This document shows, in pieces, positions 9,569-17,736 of a stretch of 64,000 nt of DNA. Below the pieces are notes generated by a model that had not been told where the DNA came from, did no database searches, and was given only the letters and a program-made list of their open reading frames with translations. Each line of letters opens with the position of its first letter. Position 1 is the stretch's first letter. The position numbers and the translations under genes are program-made. This stretch comes from Bacillota bacterium. GTDB lineage: Bacteria > Bacillota > Clostridia > Lachnospirales > Lachnospiraceae. The stretch covers positions 1-64,000 of the forward strand of contig JAEWSD010000210.1 in assembly GCA_023398615.1 (NCBI GenBank), read 5' to 3'.

Positions 9569-10525
9569 GTGATTGTTACCGAAAAATATCATTTAAAAGG
9601 AATATCAAACTATACGGCTTACCCTTCTGGGAATATAAAGGATTGTAAATTGGAGGAATACAATGAAATCAGTATAGGCGGCCAGGTGTTCATTCCGAGA
9701 TACAAAAAACCCGACGAGAGAAAAAAGGATAATAAGTCAATATCCTTTTATGAGAACGGCAGTATTAAAAGCATAGCACTGGAAGAGCGAAAGGAAATAC
9801 CTACCTCCCTGGGTATGATAAAAGCAGAATTGATTACCTTTTATGAAGACGGAACCATTGACAGCCTGTTTCCGCTGAACGGGCAGATCGGTTTCGGCTG
9901 GTCGGAAGAGGATGAAGAACGGCTGTTGGAGGAGATTCCGTTTAATTTTCCGTTTGCGGGCTTTACTGCTAAAATAATCGGTCTTCGGTTTTATAACGGC
10001 GGAAATCTGAAAAGCTTAATACTATGGCCAAGGGAAAGAGTGGAAATCAATACTCCGGCAGGGACTTATCCGGGCAGAATTGGCTTCCGGCTGTATGAAA
10101 ACGGGGCATTGGAATCCTTTGAACCGGCAATTCCCGTGACAATCAACAGTGATATCGGACCTATCGTAGCCTTTGACCAGAATGCCGTAGGCATGGACGC
10201 CGACTATAATTCCGTACGGTTTTATCCCGACGGCAGGCTGAAATTCTTAAGCACCAACAGCGATATTGTGATAAACAAAATATCGGCGGCGGAGCGGACA
10301 ATTATCTATCAGCAATTAAGGCTGGATATACTGACAGGTGAAATGGTTAAGGTTCCGGTTGGTATTTTGTTTCATGAGAATCAGGTGACAATTGATAATG
10401 CCGCCGAAAAACAGACATTTCTGATTGATGATTCCAGATTCCTGTTTCTTTATGACGGAAGCTATTTGGAGAAAAAGTGCAGCCCGGGCAGTGATTGCTC
10501 CGGATGCGGTGCTTCCTGTATGTAA
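9569..10525 (+). CDS. Tyr/Gly repeat protein with Cys-rich tail in the anf operon, function unknown
   Basis: The 318-residue protein has no signal peptide or membrane segment. About six copies of a MORN/YwqK-like unit, roughly FYxxGxLKSL, occur near residues 16, 58, 89, 138, 173 and 216 (for example FYENGSIKSI, FYEDGTIDSL, FYNGGNLKSL). Such units form beta-hairpin strips. The last 15 residues hold four cysteines at 304, 310, 313 and 317 (CX5CX2CX3C), a likely metal or Fe-S site. The GTG start follows AAGGAGG. The gene lies 50 bases after the PNPOx-like gene and 43 before anfO, so it is probably an anf operon member. I recognise no characterised homologue. Confidence 0.6.
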   Translation: MIVTEKYHLKGISNYTAYPSGNIKDCKLEEYNEISIGGQVFIPRYKKPDERKKDNKSISFYENGSIKSIALEERKEIPTSLGMIKAELITFYEDGTIDSLFPLNGQIGFGWSEEDEERLLEEIPFNFPFAGFTAKIIGLRFYNGGNLKSLILWPRERVEINTPAGTYPGRIGFRLYENGALESFEPAIPVTINSDIGPIVAFDQNAVGMDADYNSVRFYPDGRLKFLSTNSDIVINKISAAERTIIYQQLRLDILTGEMVKVPVGILFHENQVTIDNAAEKQTFLIDDSRFLFLYDGSYLEKKCSPGSDCSGCGASCM

Positions 10526-10568
10526 GAATTCGGGATGTATTCGGAAAATACAGATTGCGGAGGGATTT

Positions 10569-11174
10569 ATGGAAATAGCTGTATTGGTTAACTCTGAGGG
10601 CAGTACGTCCGGATTTGAGAGTGACGGAATCATCCGGATATATTCCGGGACCGGTTGTAACTGGACCGTAATCAGGCAGATGGAATACCAGACGGAAAAT
10701 ATGACGGACTCCATGTCATTGCATAAACGGATAAAGGAAATCTGTGCTTGGCTGGAAGATTGTAAAATAATTGTCGTCAGCCGTATCAGGGGAATTCATT
10801 ATATCGCTTTTGAAGAAAAACAGATATCGATGCTGGAGATAAGGGGTATGCCGGATACTTTCCTGGATGATATCAGGGAATGTCTGAGGCACCATAGAAC
10901 CGGCCATGAGGTGCCGATAGAACATAATGCGGTATTTGAACTGAGGCCCGGTATTTATCACGTTGATCTGCGTGAGGTTATGAAGGGGAATACCTCATAT
11001 AATTCCAGGCAGATTTTGCTTCCTTTCTTAAAAAAGCAGAAATACAGCTTACTTGAAATGATCTGCGATCATATTCCAAAGTGGCTGGAGAAAGAACAGA
11101 CAGAGCTGAAAATAAGAATTTCAGTAGAGAAATATAAGGATTGCATAAAAGTTAAGGTGTTTCCGTCAAAATAA
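10569..11174 (+). CDS. anfO: Fe-only nitrogenase accessory protein AnfO
   Basis: The 201-residue protein resembles AnfO (PF09582 type). It begins MEIAVLVNSEG, has a middle stretch DCKIIVVSRIRGIHYIAFEE that matches the AnfO core, and lacks a signal sequence. AnfO accompanies anfHDGK in diazotrophs and is needed for efficient Fe-only nitrogenase function, but its reaction is not known. The start at 10569 is set by GGAGG 5-9 bases upstream; the frame is open further upstream, but that overlaps the preceding gene. It closes the anf gene run. Confidence 0.75.
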   Translation: MEIAVLVNSEGSTSGFESDGIIRIYSGTGCNWTVIRQMEYQTENMTDSMSLHKRIKEICAWLEDCKIIVVSRIRGIHYIAFEEKQISMLEIRGMPDTFLDDIRECLRHHRTGHEVPIEHNAVFELRPGIYHVDLREVMKGNTSYNSRQILLPFLKKQKYSLLEMICDHIPKWLEKEQTELKIRISVEKYKDCIKVKVFPSK

Positions 11175-11218
11175 AAGCAGCTTCACAGGCGTATGCAAAA
11201 TATAAGAACAGTTCACCA

Positions 11219-11246
11219 TTGACACAGTCAGAGCCGGATGTATAAT
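11219..11246 (+). promoter_or_regulatory. Sigma-A-type promoter of the BIG2 protein gene
   Basis: TTGACA at 11219-11224 and TATAAT at 11241-11246 are separated by 16 bp. A small hairpin (TGCCGC at 11271 with GCGGCA at 11293) follows in the leader, before GGAGG. Confidence 0.7.
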
Positions 11247-11313
11247 TATTATATAAGGATACGGAAATTATGCCGCCCAAATTCGCAGGTTTGCGGCAGA
11301 ATGGAGGATTGAT

Positions 11314-11814
11314 ATGAAATGTCAAAGAGTGATCATGGTATTCATACTGTTTTTATGCGTGGCCGTAACCGGTATTCCCTGTAAAGCGGCGCCGACCATA
11401 GGTATCAGCAACAGAAGCTATGTATTGATGGTAGGAGAGAAACAGCAGTTAAAAGTTGAAGGGAAGGGCGTCAAATGGTCCAGCAGTGCGAAGACGGTTG
11501 CTTCCGTGAGCCAGAAGGGCGTGGTGACCGCAAAAAAGACCGGCGAGACTACAATCACCGCGAAGACCGGAGACTCGGTGTATAAATGCAAGGTCAAGGT
11601 AACGAAAGCAAGAAAGGCACCGGTTTATTCCCTGGGGACCGGGCCGGCAGAGCAGAAGGAGCCGGAATCAAAGGATGCGGAATCAAAGGATGTGGAATCA
11701 AAGGATGCGGAATTAAAGGATGCGAAACCAAACGATGCAAATTCAAAGGAGGCCGGAACAGAAAATACGGATGCCGATAAGAAAAACTCACCGGCTTCTA
11801 AGAAAGCAAATTAA
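11314..11814 (+). CDS. Secreted Ig-like (BIG2) domain protein with Lys/Asp repeat tail
   Basis: The 166-residue protein has a signal peptide (about 1-26, hydrophobic VIMVFILFLCVAVTG). One bacterial Ig-like group 2 domain follows (about 28-98, with SYVLMVGEKQQLKV and KGVVTAKKTGETTITAKTGD). The charged, repetitive C-terminus consists of five-residue units like ESKDA. BIG2 domains occur in surface and adhesion proteins of Firmicutes. No LPXTG or other anchor is visible, so it may be released or held by charge on the wall. It has its own promoter and is probably unrelated to nitrogen fixation. Confidence 0.7.
   Translation: MKCQRVIMVFILFLCVAVTGIPCKAAPTIGISNRSYVLMVGEKQQLKVEGKGVKWSSSAKTVASVSQKGVVTAKKTGETTITAKTGDSVYKCKVKVTKARKAPVYSLGTGPAEQKEPESKDAESKDVESKDAELKDAKPNDANSKEAGTENTDADKKNSPASKKAN
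11665..11754 (+). repeat. 15-bp tandem repeat coding the ESKDA tail
   Basis: Four near-identical 15-bp units (consensus GAATCAAAGGATGCG) at 11665-11724 are followed by two degenerate ones to 11754. The unit is a multiple of three, so copy-number changes keep the frame. Confidence 0.75.
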
Positions 11815-11882
11815 AATAGGTAAGAACAGCAACCATAATATGGAATACCACCCCATATTATGGGAATCATAAGTAAAAAGTA

Positions 11883-11911
11883 TTGCAAACAATATTCAGG
11901 TGTAGTAAAAT
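11883..11911 (+). promoter_or_regulatory. Sigma-A-type promoter of the riboswitch-diguanylate cyclase transcript
   Basis: TTGCAA at 11883-11888 and TAAAAT at 11906-11911 have 17-bp spacing. The predicted start near 11918 falls just before the riboswitch. Confidence 0.6.
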
Positions 11912-11921
11912 TAACCCATAT

Positions 11922-12006
11922 CTGTTGGGGGCAAACTTATCGAAAGATAAGGACGCAAAGCTTAGGGTCTAAACCTGATTTCAGGAATGACAGCCTGGTT
12001 GCACAA
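11922..12006 (+). ncRNA. c-di-GMP-I (GEMM) riboswitch
   Basis: The conserved GEMM landmarks appear in order: GGGGGCAAAC, a GAAA tetraloop hairpin (CTTATCGAAAGATAAG), GACGCAAAGC, GGGTCTAAACC, and the closing ATGACAGCCTGGTTGC. Ends are approximate. The RNA binds cyclic di-GMP; a terminator follows about 35 bases later, so control is probably transcriptional. The controlled gene is itself a diguanylate cyclase, implying feedback. Confidence 0.9.
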
Positions 12007-12040
12007 GACTATTGTACTGCTTATGTAAACGAATAAGGGC

Positions 12041-12117
12041 TGTTGCAAAATTTAGGCTTTTATGAACATAGCGGCTGCCGGTTCATATAACCTTTAACTT
12101 TTGCAACATCTTTTTTT
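12041..12117 (+). terminator. Intrinsic terminator acting as riboswitch expression platform
   Basis: A perfect 10-bp stem (TGTTGCAAAA at 12041-12050 with 12099-12108) encloses an inner hairpin (TATGAAC at 12061 with 12081-12087) and is followed by TC and seven T. It lies between the riboswitch and the GGDEF gene. Confidence 0.8.
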
Positions 12118-12147
12118 AGCGCTTTATTGAAGAAGGTGAAAGTTACA

Positions 12148-13650
12148 TTGAAAAATAATTCCTTATACAGGAAAATGTTTTTTGCGGTACTGTCAGTAAT
12201 TCTGCTGGCTTTTTTCTTTTCCGCAATATCGGGTATGGATACGGAAGCTGTCTTATGGGAGGGTGTTACCGGGAATCCGGGGGCGACTTTTATTGCCGGC
12301 CTGATTATACTGGTTACGTTATTATGTATATTGGCTATGGGTGTTATTCTTCACAGAAAACAGATATATGAGAAAAAGCAGGGAGCGTCCGCTTTTGAAC
12401 TGTATTTTACGAACAGTATCCATTCCGGGTTTGTTAACTTTATCCTGAACAGTAAATGTGAAATCATTTATGCAAGCAATGGGTTCTATGATATAATCGG
12501 TTATAATAAGGAAGAGGTAAAGGAAGAATTTGAAAACAGCGTTATCTCTTTTGTATTGCCGGAGGATTACAGCAAATTTATCATATTAAGGGCCGGGCTG
12601 GAGAATGGTGACTACATTCAAAGGGAAGTCAGGATGTTGACGAAGGAAGGCCGGACGGTATGGGTGCTGCTTAACGGTAATTTCATAATAGATCGTAACG
12701 GAGATGATACCATATCCGCCGTATTCGTTGATATCACGGAATCGAAGAAGATGCATGAACGGCTGCTGCTGGAAGAGGAACGTTACCGTGTTGCGGCAGA
12801 AATATCGAATGATATCCTATTTGAATATGAAATCAATGAGGATGTCATGGAATATGTGGATAAATACAGGGATCTTTACGGCAGGGAGCCAATCATATCT
12901 AATTTTACAAAAAATATCCGGCAAAGCGAGGAAATGGTACATCCGGAGGACATCGGAATCTTCACGGAATACTGCCAGGCGCTTAAAAGCGGCAGGGAGA
13001 TGATGGAGTCTGAATTCCGGATATGTGATGCCAGGAATAAATATATATGGTGCCACATCAGGGGAAAAACAATCTATGATGACAACAGGAATCCGGTCCG
13101 TGTAATCGGCAAATTAGTCAATATCGATTTACATAAGAAAGAATTGGAGAACCTGGAGAATAAGGCAAAGAAGGATCCGTTGACCGGTGTATACAACAAA
13201 GTCACAACGAAGGACATGATCGATCACTTCATTCAAAAGCATCATGACAGAAAACATATCTTCATGATCGTCGATATTGATGATTTTAAGCAGATTAACG
13301 ACCGGTACGGACATTTGCAGGGGGACAGGATACTTTCCTTTGTAATCAGCCAGGTAAAGATGATCTTTACAGGCGGTGAGATAATCGGCCGGATAGGCGG
13401 TGACGAATTCGCGGTATTTGTCGGTGATATCAATAATATCGAAACTGTTATCATGAAAGCAAAGCTCCTTCAGCGGGCTCTTCGCACGGTATACCGCGAG
13501 GAAGAATTTGAAATCTCGGTATCCGGGAGCATTGGCATATCCATGTACCCGAAGGATGGAAAATCCTATAACCAGTTACTGAACTGTGCGGATAAAGCGC
13601 TGTATGATGTAAAAGGACACGGCAAGGACGGATATAAGCTGTTTACCTGA
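12148..13650 (+). CDS. Membrane PAS-PAS-GGDEF diguanylate cyclase
   Basis: The roughly 500-residue protein has two membrane helices (about 8-28 and 45-68), a PAS domain (about 85-195), a second PAS-like domain (about 215-330) and a C-terminal GGDEF domain with intact GGDEF at 417-421. It should make cyclic di-GMP from two GTP at the membrane. The inhibitory RXXD site expected just before the active site reads TGGE, so product inhibition through that site is probably absent. The riboswitch upstream could provide feedback instead. The TTG at 12148 is preferred because AAGGTGA lies 8 bases upstream; earlier in-frame starts at 12127 and 12136 lack a site. Its stop overlaps the convergent flippase gene by 8 bases. 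Confidence 0.88.
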   Translation: MKNNSLYRKMFFAVLSVILLAFFFSAISGMDTEAVLWEGVTGNPGATFIAGLIILVTLLCILAMGVILHRKQIYEKKQGASAFELYFTNSIHSGFVNFILNSKCEIIYASNGFYDIIGYNKEEVKEEFENSVISFVLPEDYSKFIILRAGLENGDYIQREVRMLTKEGRTVWVLLNGNFIIDRNGDDTISAVFVDITESKKMHERLLLEEERYRVAAEISNDILFEYEINEDVMEYVDKYRDLYGREPIISNFTKNIRQSEEMVHPEDIGIFTEYCQALKSGREMMESEFRICDARNKYIWCHIRGKTIYDDNRNPVRVIGKLVNIDLHKKELENLENKAKKDPLTGVYNKVTTKDMIDHFIQKHHDRKHIFMIVDIDDFKQINDRYGHLQGDRILSFVISQVKMIFTGGEIIGRIGGDEFAVFVGDINNIETVIMKAKLLQRALRTVYREEEFEISVSGSIGISMYPKDGKSYNQLLNCADKALYDVKGHGKDGYKLFT

Positions 13651-15175
13651 AATCTTTCGGGGAGACAGCTTTTGTTATAACAAGAAATACGATATATGTA
13701 ATACACAGGGCGGCACAAAACAGCAGGAGCAGTGACAATCTGCCCGGCACCGGCGAGATATACTGATATAGGCGAAAGAGTACATAACTGCATAATGTAA
13801 TTATGATACCGGGCTTAAGGATAAGGTTTTCGGCCTGAAAAGGAGGTTTGATATGCGAAATGACAACAAACCCGTCGAGTGCCGTTATGACAAGCTGACT
13901 GATAAGGAGGGTTGTCAGATAACCGTTTATCCCGTTTTTCGGAACGAGATAAAGCACCAGAACAATCTGCACTGATAAACCGATTACGGAATTCGTGAAG
14001 GTCAGATGTGCCAGTCCAAGTCCGTTTATTATACTGCTCAGGGTTGTTGTTATGTAAAGGAAAGGACAGAGCCACGCCAGTATTGTAAGCAGGCTTCCGG
14101 CGAGCTCATTATGGAAGATAACATTCCCAAGCTCCTGCCCGAAACCGAGAAAGATGCCTGCGCTTAGGATTCCAATCAGCAGGCTGTACTTTAATGTAAG
14201 CGAAGTCGTCTTTCGGATCTGGTCGTTTCGGCCGGAGGCCTGCGCCTCCGAGATCGTCGGCAGCAGAAGGACGGACAGGGAATTTGTAATAGCCGAGGGA
14301 AACATAATAAAGGGCATGGACATACCCGTTAACGTACCATAGATGCTTAATGCCTCGATATTGCTCAAGCCATGCTTCTTAAGCATATTTGGTATCAGGA
14401 TTGCTTCTATACTGTGCAGGATACTGATAAGAAGCCGGTTTGCGGTTAGCGGTACGCTCATTCTCAGAAGGCCGCCGGTTATGAACCTGTTGCCTTGTGC
14501 CGGGCGGGGATCGGATTTTGCAAGGCGGGTCAAATCCCTGGGCGCGGCCGTACAGCGCAGAGAGCATATATTATACAGGTTCGATGCTATCTCACCGATT
14601 ACGATACCAAGTACCGCCAGCTCACAGGTAACCTTGAAGTCTCCCTTTCCAAAATATCCGGCTATGAAATAAACGGACAGCACTCTTACGATCTGTTCCA
14701 GCAGCTGTGTGGTTGCAGGGACACCGGTCTTTTTTAAGCCGTAATAGTAACCATTGATACAGGAGGTCACACCGCAGAATGGAAATACACAGGCCAGTAC
14801 TCTGAGGGAAGAGGCGGCCTCCGGTTCCGTCAGTATTCCAGCTGCAATGGAATCGGAAAAACGGTATAACAGGACGGAAAGCAGCACCGCCAGGCTGACG
14901 GAGAGCGTCAGGGCAATACGGAGCAGCTTTGGAATATTTCTGTAATTTCTCTTGCCGAGTTCGGTAGCAACTAATCTCGATATACTGGTTTGGATGCCGG
15001 AGGCATATATGGTAAAACAGATACTGTATATCGGGAATACCAACTGGTATATCCCCATTTTTTCGGCACCCATTGCGTTGGAAAGATAAATCCGATAGAA
15101 AAACCCGATGAAACGAGTTAGTAATCCGGCTATGGTTAATACGGCGGTTCCTTTAATCAGGTTGCTTTTACTCAT
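13643..15175 (-). CDS. SpoVB/MurJ-like polysaccharide flippase
   Basis: The roughly 510-residue integral membrane protein of the MOP superfamily has 12-14 predicted helices and an N-terminus (KSNLIKGTAVLTIAGLLTRFIGFFYRIYLSNAMGAE, split here by eye) typical of SpoVB and related lipid-linked oligosaccharide exporters. Relatives move lipid II or polysaccharide precursors outward, often for the spore cortex. The start is taken at MSKSNL; an ATG 18 bases further upstream is the alternative. The gene is monocistronic on the minus strand and its last 8 bases overlap the diguanylate cyclase gene tail to tail. Whether it is the SpoVB orthologue cannot be settled without a tree. Confidence 0.8.
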   Translation of the reverse strand: MSKSNLIKGTAVLTIAGLLTRFIGFFYRIYLSNAMGAEKMGIYQLVFPIYSICFTIYASGIQTSISRLVATELGKRNYRNIPKLLRIALTLSVSLAVLLSVLLYRFSDSIAAGILTEPEAASSLRVLACVFPFCGVTSCINGYYYGLKKTGVPATTQLLEQIVRVLSVYFIAGYFGKGDFKVTCELAVLGIVIGEIASNLYNICSLRCTAAPRDLTRLAKSDPRPAQGNRFITGGLLRMSVPLTANRLLISILHSIEAILIPNMLKKHGLSNIEALSIYGTLTGMSMPFIMFPSAITNSLSVLLLPTISEAQASGRNDQIRKTTSLTLKYSLLIGILSAGIFLGFGQELGNVIFHNELAGSLLTILAWLCPFLYITTTLSSIINGLGLAHLTFTNSVIGLSVQIVLVLYLVPKNGINGYLTTLLISQLVITALDGFVVISHIKPPFQAENLILKPGIIITLCSYVLFRLYQYISPVPGRLSLLLLFCAALCITYIVFLVITKAVSPKDFR

Positions 15176-15286
15176 AATTTGACAGGCTTCCATTAAGATA
15201 ACTTATTAAAATATATTCGGAATGTATAAAACAATACCAGAATCCGAAATCTCAAAAATAATTTATCCTGTATTTTAAACTGGATA

Positions 15287-15315
15287 TTGACAAATGAAAA
15301 TTATGGTGCTATCAT
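15287..15315 (+). promoter_or_regulatory. Sigma-A-type promoter of the isc operon
   Basis: TTGACA at 15287-15292 and TATCAT at 15310-15315 have 17-bp spacing. Transcription would start near 15322. Confidence 0.65.
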
Positions 15316-15338
15316 ACTTTATGACAAATCGCACTAAA

Positions 15339-15380
15339 TTACTCGGAAATAATTTAGTCGGAAATAAAATAGTAGGAATT
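15339..15380. promoter_or_regulatory. Three 12-bp repeats at exact 15-bp spacing, candidate Rrf2/IscR operator
   Basis: The units TTACTCGGAAAT (15339), TTAGTCGGAAAT (15354) and ATAGTAGGAATT (15369) fit WTASTMGGAAWT. They resemble the AT-rich, GG-containing half-sites bound by Rrf2-family regulators and lie just downstream of the promoter of an Rrf2 gene, so autoregulation is likely. Confidence 0.5.
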
Positions 15381-15528
15381 GATTTGCAAGGATATAAATC
15401 AGAACTGTCAAAGAGGTGATAAGGTTGAAAAACTATGTTTTTCAACCGGCAAGTTTTGTGCTTGCGCTTTGCGCTTGCGCACGAAAACTTGGAATGCGCA
15501 AAAAAGCTGCGCAAGAATGGAGATAAGA

Positions 15529-16011
15529 ATGAAATTATCTACAAAGGGCCGTTACGGGTTACGGGCGATTTTGGATTTAGCCCTTAACAGTGAAACAGAG
15601 GCGGTCGCGCTAAGCGGAATTGCCGAGCGCCAGAACATATCGATCAGTTACCTGGAACAGCTGATTGCCAAGCTCAAGAAAGCCGGTATCGTAAATAGTA
15701 CCCGGGGAGCACAGGGCGGATATCATTTGGCAAAGAAACCGGAAGAGATTTCGGTGGGCGATATCTTAAGAGCCCTGGAGGGAGACCTGAAAATCGTTGA
15801 CTGCGCCGAGATTGAAGGTAACGGGGAATCCTGCTCAGGTTCTGATTTGTGTGTAACAAAATACGTTTGGATGCGTATTACTGATAGTATAAATAATACG
15901 GTCGACACGATGATGCTCTCCGAACTTATTAACGAAAGCAAAAAGGTTCGGTTACAACTTGGTATTGCAGAAGGAGATTTAAGCTTTATAAAGCCTTCCT
16001 GCGGACAATGA
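15529..16011 (+). CDS. iscR: Rrf2-family Fe-S-sensing repressor (IscR-like)
   Basis: The 160-residue protein begins MKLSTKGRYGLRAILDLAL, the invariant Rrf2 start, with a winged helix over about 1-80. Three cysteines in the sensor loop (DC-AEIEGNGES-C-SGSDL-C, about 100-117) can hold a 2Fe-2S cluster as in IscR. It probably represses the following cysteine desulfurase and scaffold genes according to cluster demand. The start is chosen by family N-terminus and GGAGA upstream; the frame is open to 15379. CymR-type cysteine regulators are close relatives, but the three cysteines and neighbours favour IscR. Confidence 0.8.
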   Translation: MKLSTKGRYGLRAILDLALNSETEAVALSGIAERQNISISYLEQLIAKLKKAGIVNSTRGAQGGYHLAKKPEEISVGDILRALEGDLKIVDCAEIEGNGESCSGSDLCVTKYVWMRITDSINNTVDTMMLSELINESKKVRLQLGIAEGDLSFIKPSCGQ

Positions 16012-16039
16012 GAAAATATTATTATAGGAGATGACACAA

Positions 16040-17224
16040 ATGGAAAAGAAAATATATCTGGATAATGCGGCAACGACAAAAACCCGTCCGGAGGTTGTAG
16101 AAGCAATGCTTCCCTATTTTACGGAGAAGTTCGGTAATCCGTCCAGTGTGTATGAACTTGCTACTCAGAACAAAAAGGCAGTTGATGAAGCAAGGGAGAC
16201 TATTGCGAAGGCACTCAGAACGGAGTTCGCAGATATCTATTTTACGGCAGGCGGTACCGAATCTGATAACTGGGCCTTGAAGGCGACGGCAGATGCCTAT
16301 GCTTCCAAGGGCAACCATATCATTACCTCCAAGATTGAACATCATGCCATATTGCATACCTGTGAATATCTTGAAAAGCATGGTTTTGAAGTCAGCTATA
16401 TTGATGTGGACGAGAACGGAATATTGAAGCTGGATGAATTAAAGAAGGCAATCCGGCCCACTACGATATTAATCTCGGTTATGTTTGCAAATAATGAGAT
16501 CGGTACGCTCCAGCCGATAAAAGAGATCGGTGAAATAGCAAAAGCAAACGATATCCTTTTCCACACGGATGCCGTCCAGGCATTCGGACAGGTAGATATT
16601 GATGTGAATGAATTGAATATAGACATGCTCAGTGCAAGCGGACATAAACTGAACGGCCCGAAGGGCATCGGTTTCCTGTATATCAGAAAGGGATTAAAGC
16701 TAAGATCCTTCATTCACGGCGGCGCACAGGAAAGACACAGAAGGGCCGGGACGGAGAATGTACCAGGGATCGTGGGCCTTGGCAAGGCAGTGGAAATTGC
16801 AGTAGAGACTATGGAGGAACGTCAGCGGAAAGAAATTGCCCTGAGAGATTTGCTTATCAGAAGAACTATGAAGGAAATCCCTTACGTCCGTCTGAATGGG
16901 GACAGAACAAACAGGCTGCCGAACAACGCGAACTTCAGCTTTCAGTTTGTGGAAGGGGAGTCGCTGCTTATCATGCTGGATATGCAGAATATATGCGCAT
17001 CAAGCGGATCGGCATGTACCTCGGGTTCCCTGGACCCCTCCCACGTATTGCTTGCCATCGGACTGCCTCATGAGATAGCACACGGCTCATTACGGTTAAC
17101 ACTCAGCCATGAAACTACGGAAGATGAGATTAATTATGTGGTGGACAGGACGAAGGAAATCGTCGAGAAGCTTCGTTCCATGTCTCCGCTCTATGAGGAT
17201 TTCCTGAAACACGGCAAGAGGTAA
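16040..17224 (+). CDS. iscS: Cysteine desulfurase (NifS/IscS type)
   Basis: The 394-residue class-V, PLP-dependent enzyme takes sulfur from cysteine for Fe-S clusters and tRNA thiolation. The PLP-binding lysine lies in LSASGHKLNGPKG and the catalytic cysteine in SSGSACTSGS near the C-terminus. MEKKIYLDNAATTKTRPEV is the usual N-terminus. The ATG at 16040 is preferred over 16031 because ATAGGAG ends right before the latter. It forms an operon with the Rrf2 gene (28 bases upstream), the IscU scaffold and mnmA. Confidence 0.9.
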   Translation: MEKKIYLDNAATTKTRPEVVEAMLPYFTEKFGNPSSVYELATQNKKAVDEARETIAKALRTEFADIYFTAGGTESDNWALKATADAYASKGNHIITSKIEHHAILHTCEYLEKHGFEVSYIDVDENGILKLDELKKAIRPTTILISVMFANNEIGTLQPIKEIGEIAKANDILFHTDAVQAFGQVDIDVNELNIDMLSASGHKLNGPKGIGFLYIRKGLKLRSFIHGGAQERHRRAGTENVPGIVGLGKAVEIAVETMEERQRKEIALRDLLIRRTMKEIPYVRLNGDRTNRLPNNANFSFQFVEGESLLIMLDMQNICASSGSACTSGSLDPSHVLLAIGLPHEIAHGSLRLTLSHETTEDEINYVVDRTKEIVEKLRSMSPLYEDFLKHGKR

Positions 17225-17286
17225 CGGATACGCTTTAATATGACATCATTCCAACAGATAGTTTTTATATAAAGGAGGAAATACAA

Positions 17287-17724
17287 ATGTATAGTGAAAA
17301 AGTTATGGATCATTTTTCAAACCCAAGAAACGTCGGCGAAATTGAGAATCCAAGCGGTGTCGGAACCGTAGGAAATGCAAAATGCGGCGATATTATGAGA
17401 TTATATCTGGACATTGATAAGGACGGCATTATAAATGACGTTAAGTTTAAGACCTTTGGATGCGGCGCGGCGGTAGCTACCAGCAGCATGGCAACGGAGC
17501 TGGTGAAAGGGAAAAATATCCAGGAAGCCCTGGAAGTAACCAATAAGGCGGTTATGGAAGCTTTGGACGGACTGCCCCCGATAAAGGTTCACTGTTCCCT
17601 TTTGGCAGAGGAAGCAATCCATGCGGCATTATGGGATTATGCAACGAAGAATCATATTGTCATTAAAGGATTGCAAAAGCCGAAATCCGACATCGGCGAA
17701 GAGGAAGTACAGGAGAACTACTAG
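17287..17724 (+). CDS. iscU: Fe-S cluster scaffold IscU/NifU N-domain type
   Basis: The 145-residue scaffold receives sulfur from the desulfurase and builds 2Fe-2S/4Fe-4S clusters. The three ligand cysteines are seen in NAKCGD, FGCGAAVA and VHCSLLAEEA. MYSEKVMDHFSNPRNVGEIE is the usual IscU start. It has only the N-terminal NifU domain, with no ferredoxin or thioredoxin-like extension. An AAGGAGG site precedes it, and mnmA starts 12 bases after its stop. Confidence 0.9.
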   Translation: MYSEKVMDHFSNPRNVGEIENPSGVGTVGNAKCGDIMRLYLDIDKDGIINDVKFKTFGCGAAVATSSMATELVKGKNIQEALEVTNKAVMEALDGLPPIKVHCSLLAEEAIHAALWDYATKNHIVIKGLQKPKSDIGEEEVQENY

Positions 17725-17736
17725 GAGGATATTAAT

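Larger units (their letters stand above)
11815..12147 (+). other. Intergenic region with palindrome, promoter, riboswitch and terminator
   Basis: No gene is seen. A 9-bp palindrome (ATAATATGG at 11835, complement at 11853) lies first. Then follow a promoter, a c-di-GMP-I riboswitch and a terminator, each listed separately. Confidence 0.7.
15194..15528 (+). other. Intergenic control region of the isc operon
   Basis: No gene is supported. It contains the promoter at 15287-15315 and the triple repeat at 15339-15380. A stretch near 15460-15515 is rich in GCGC inverted segments (TTGCGC, GCGCAA) and can form hairpins just before the Rrf2 gene. Confidence 0.6.

Noticed and set aside
11665..11754. 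Short CRISPR-like array
   Set aside because: The 15-bp units are contiguous without spacers and lie in frame inside a coding tail.
12127..12147. Earlier TTG and GTG starts of the diguanylate cyclase
   Set aside because: The AAGGTGA ribosome-binding site lies inside this stretch and is correctly spaced only for the TTG at 12148.
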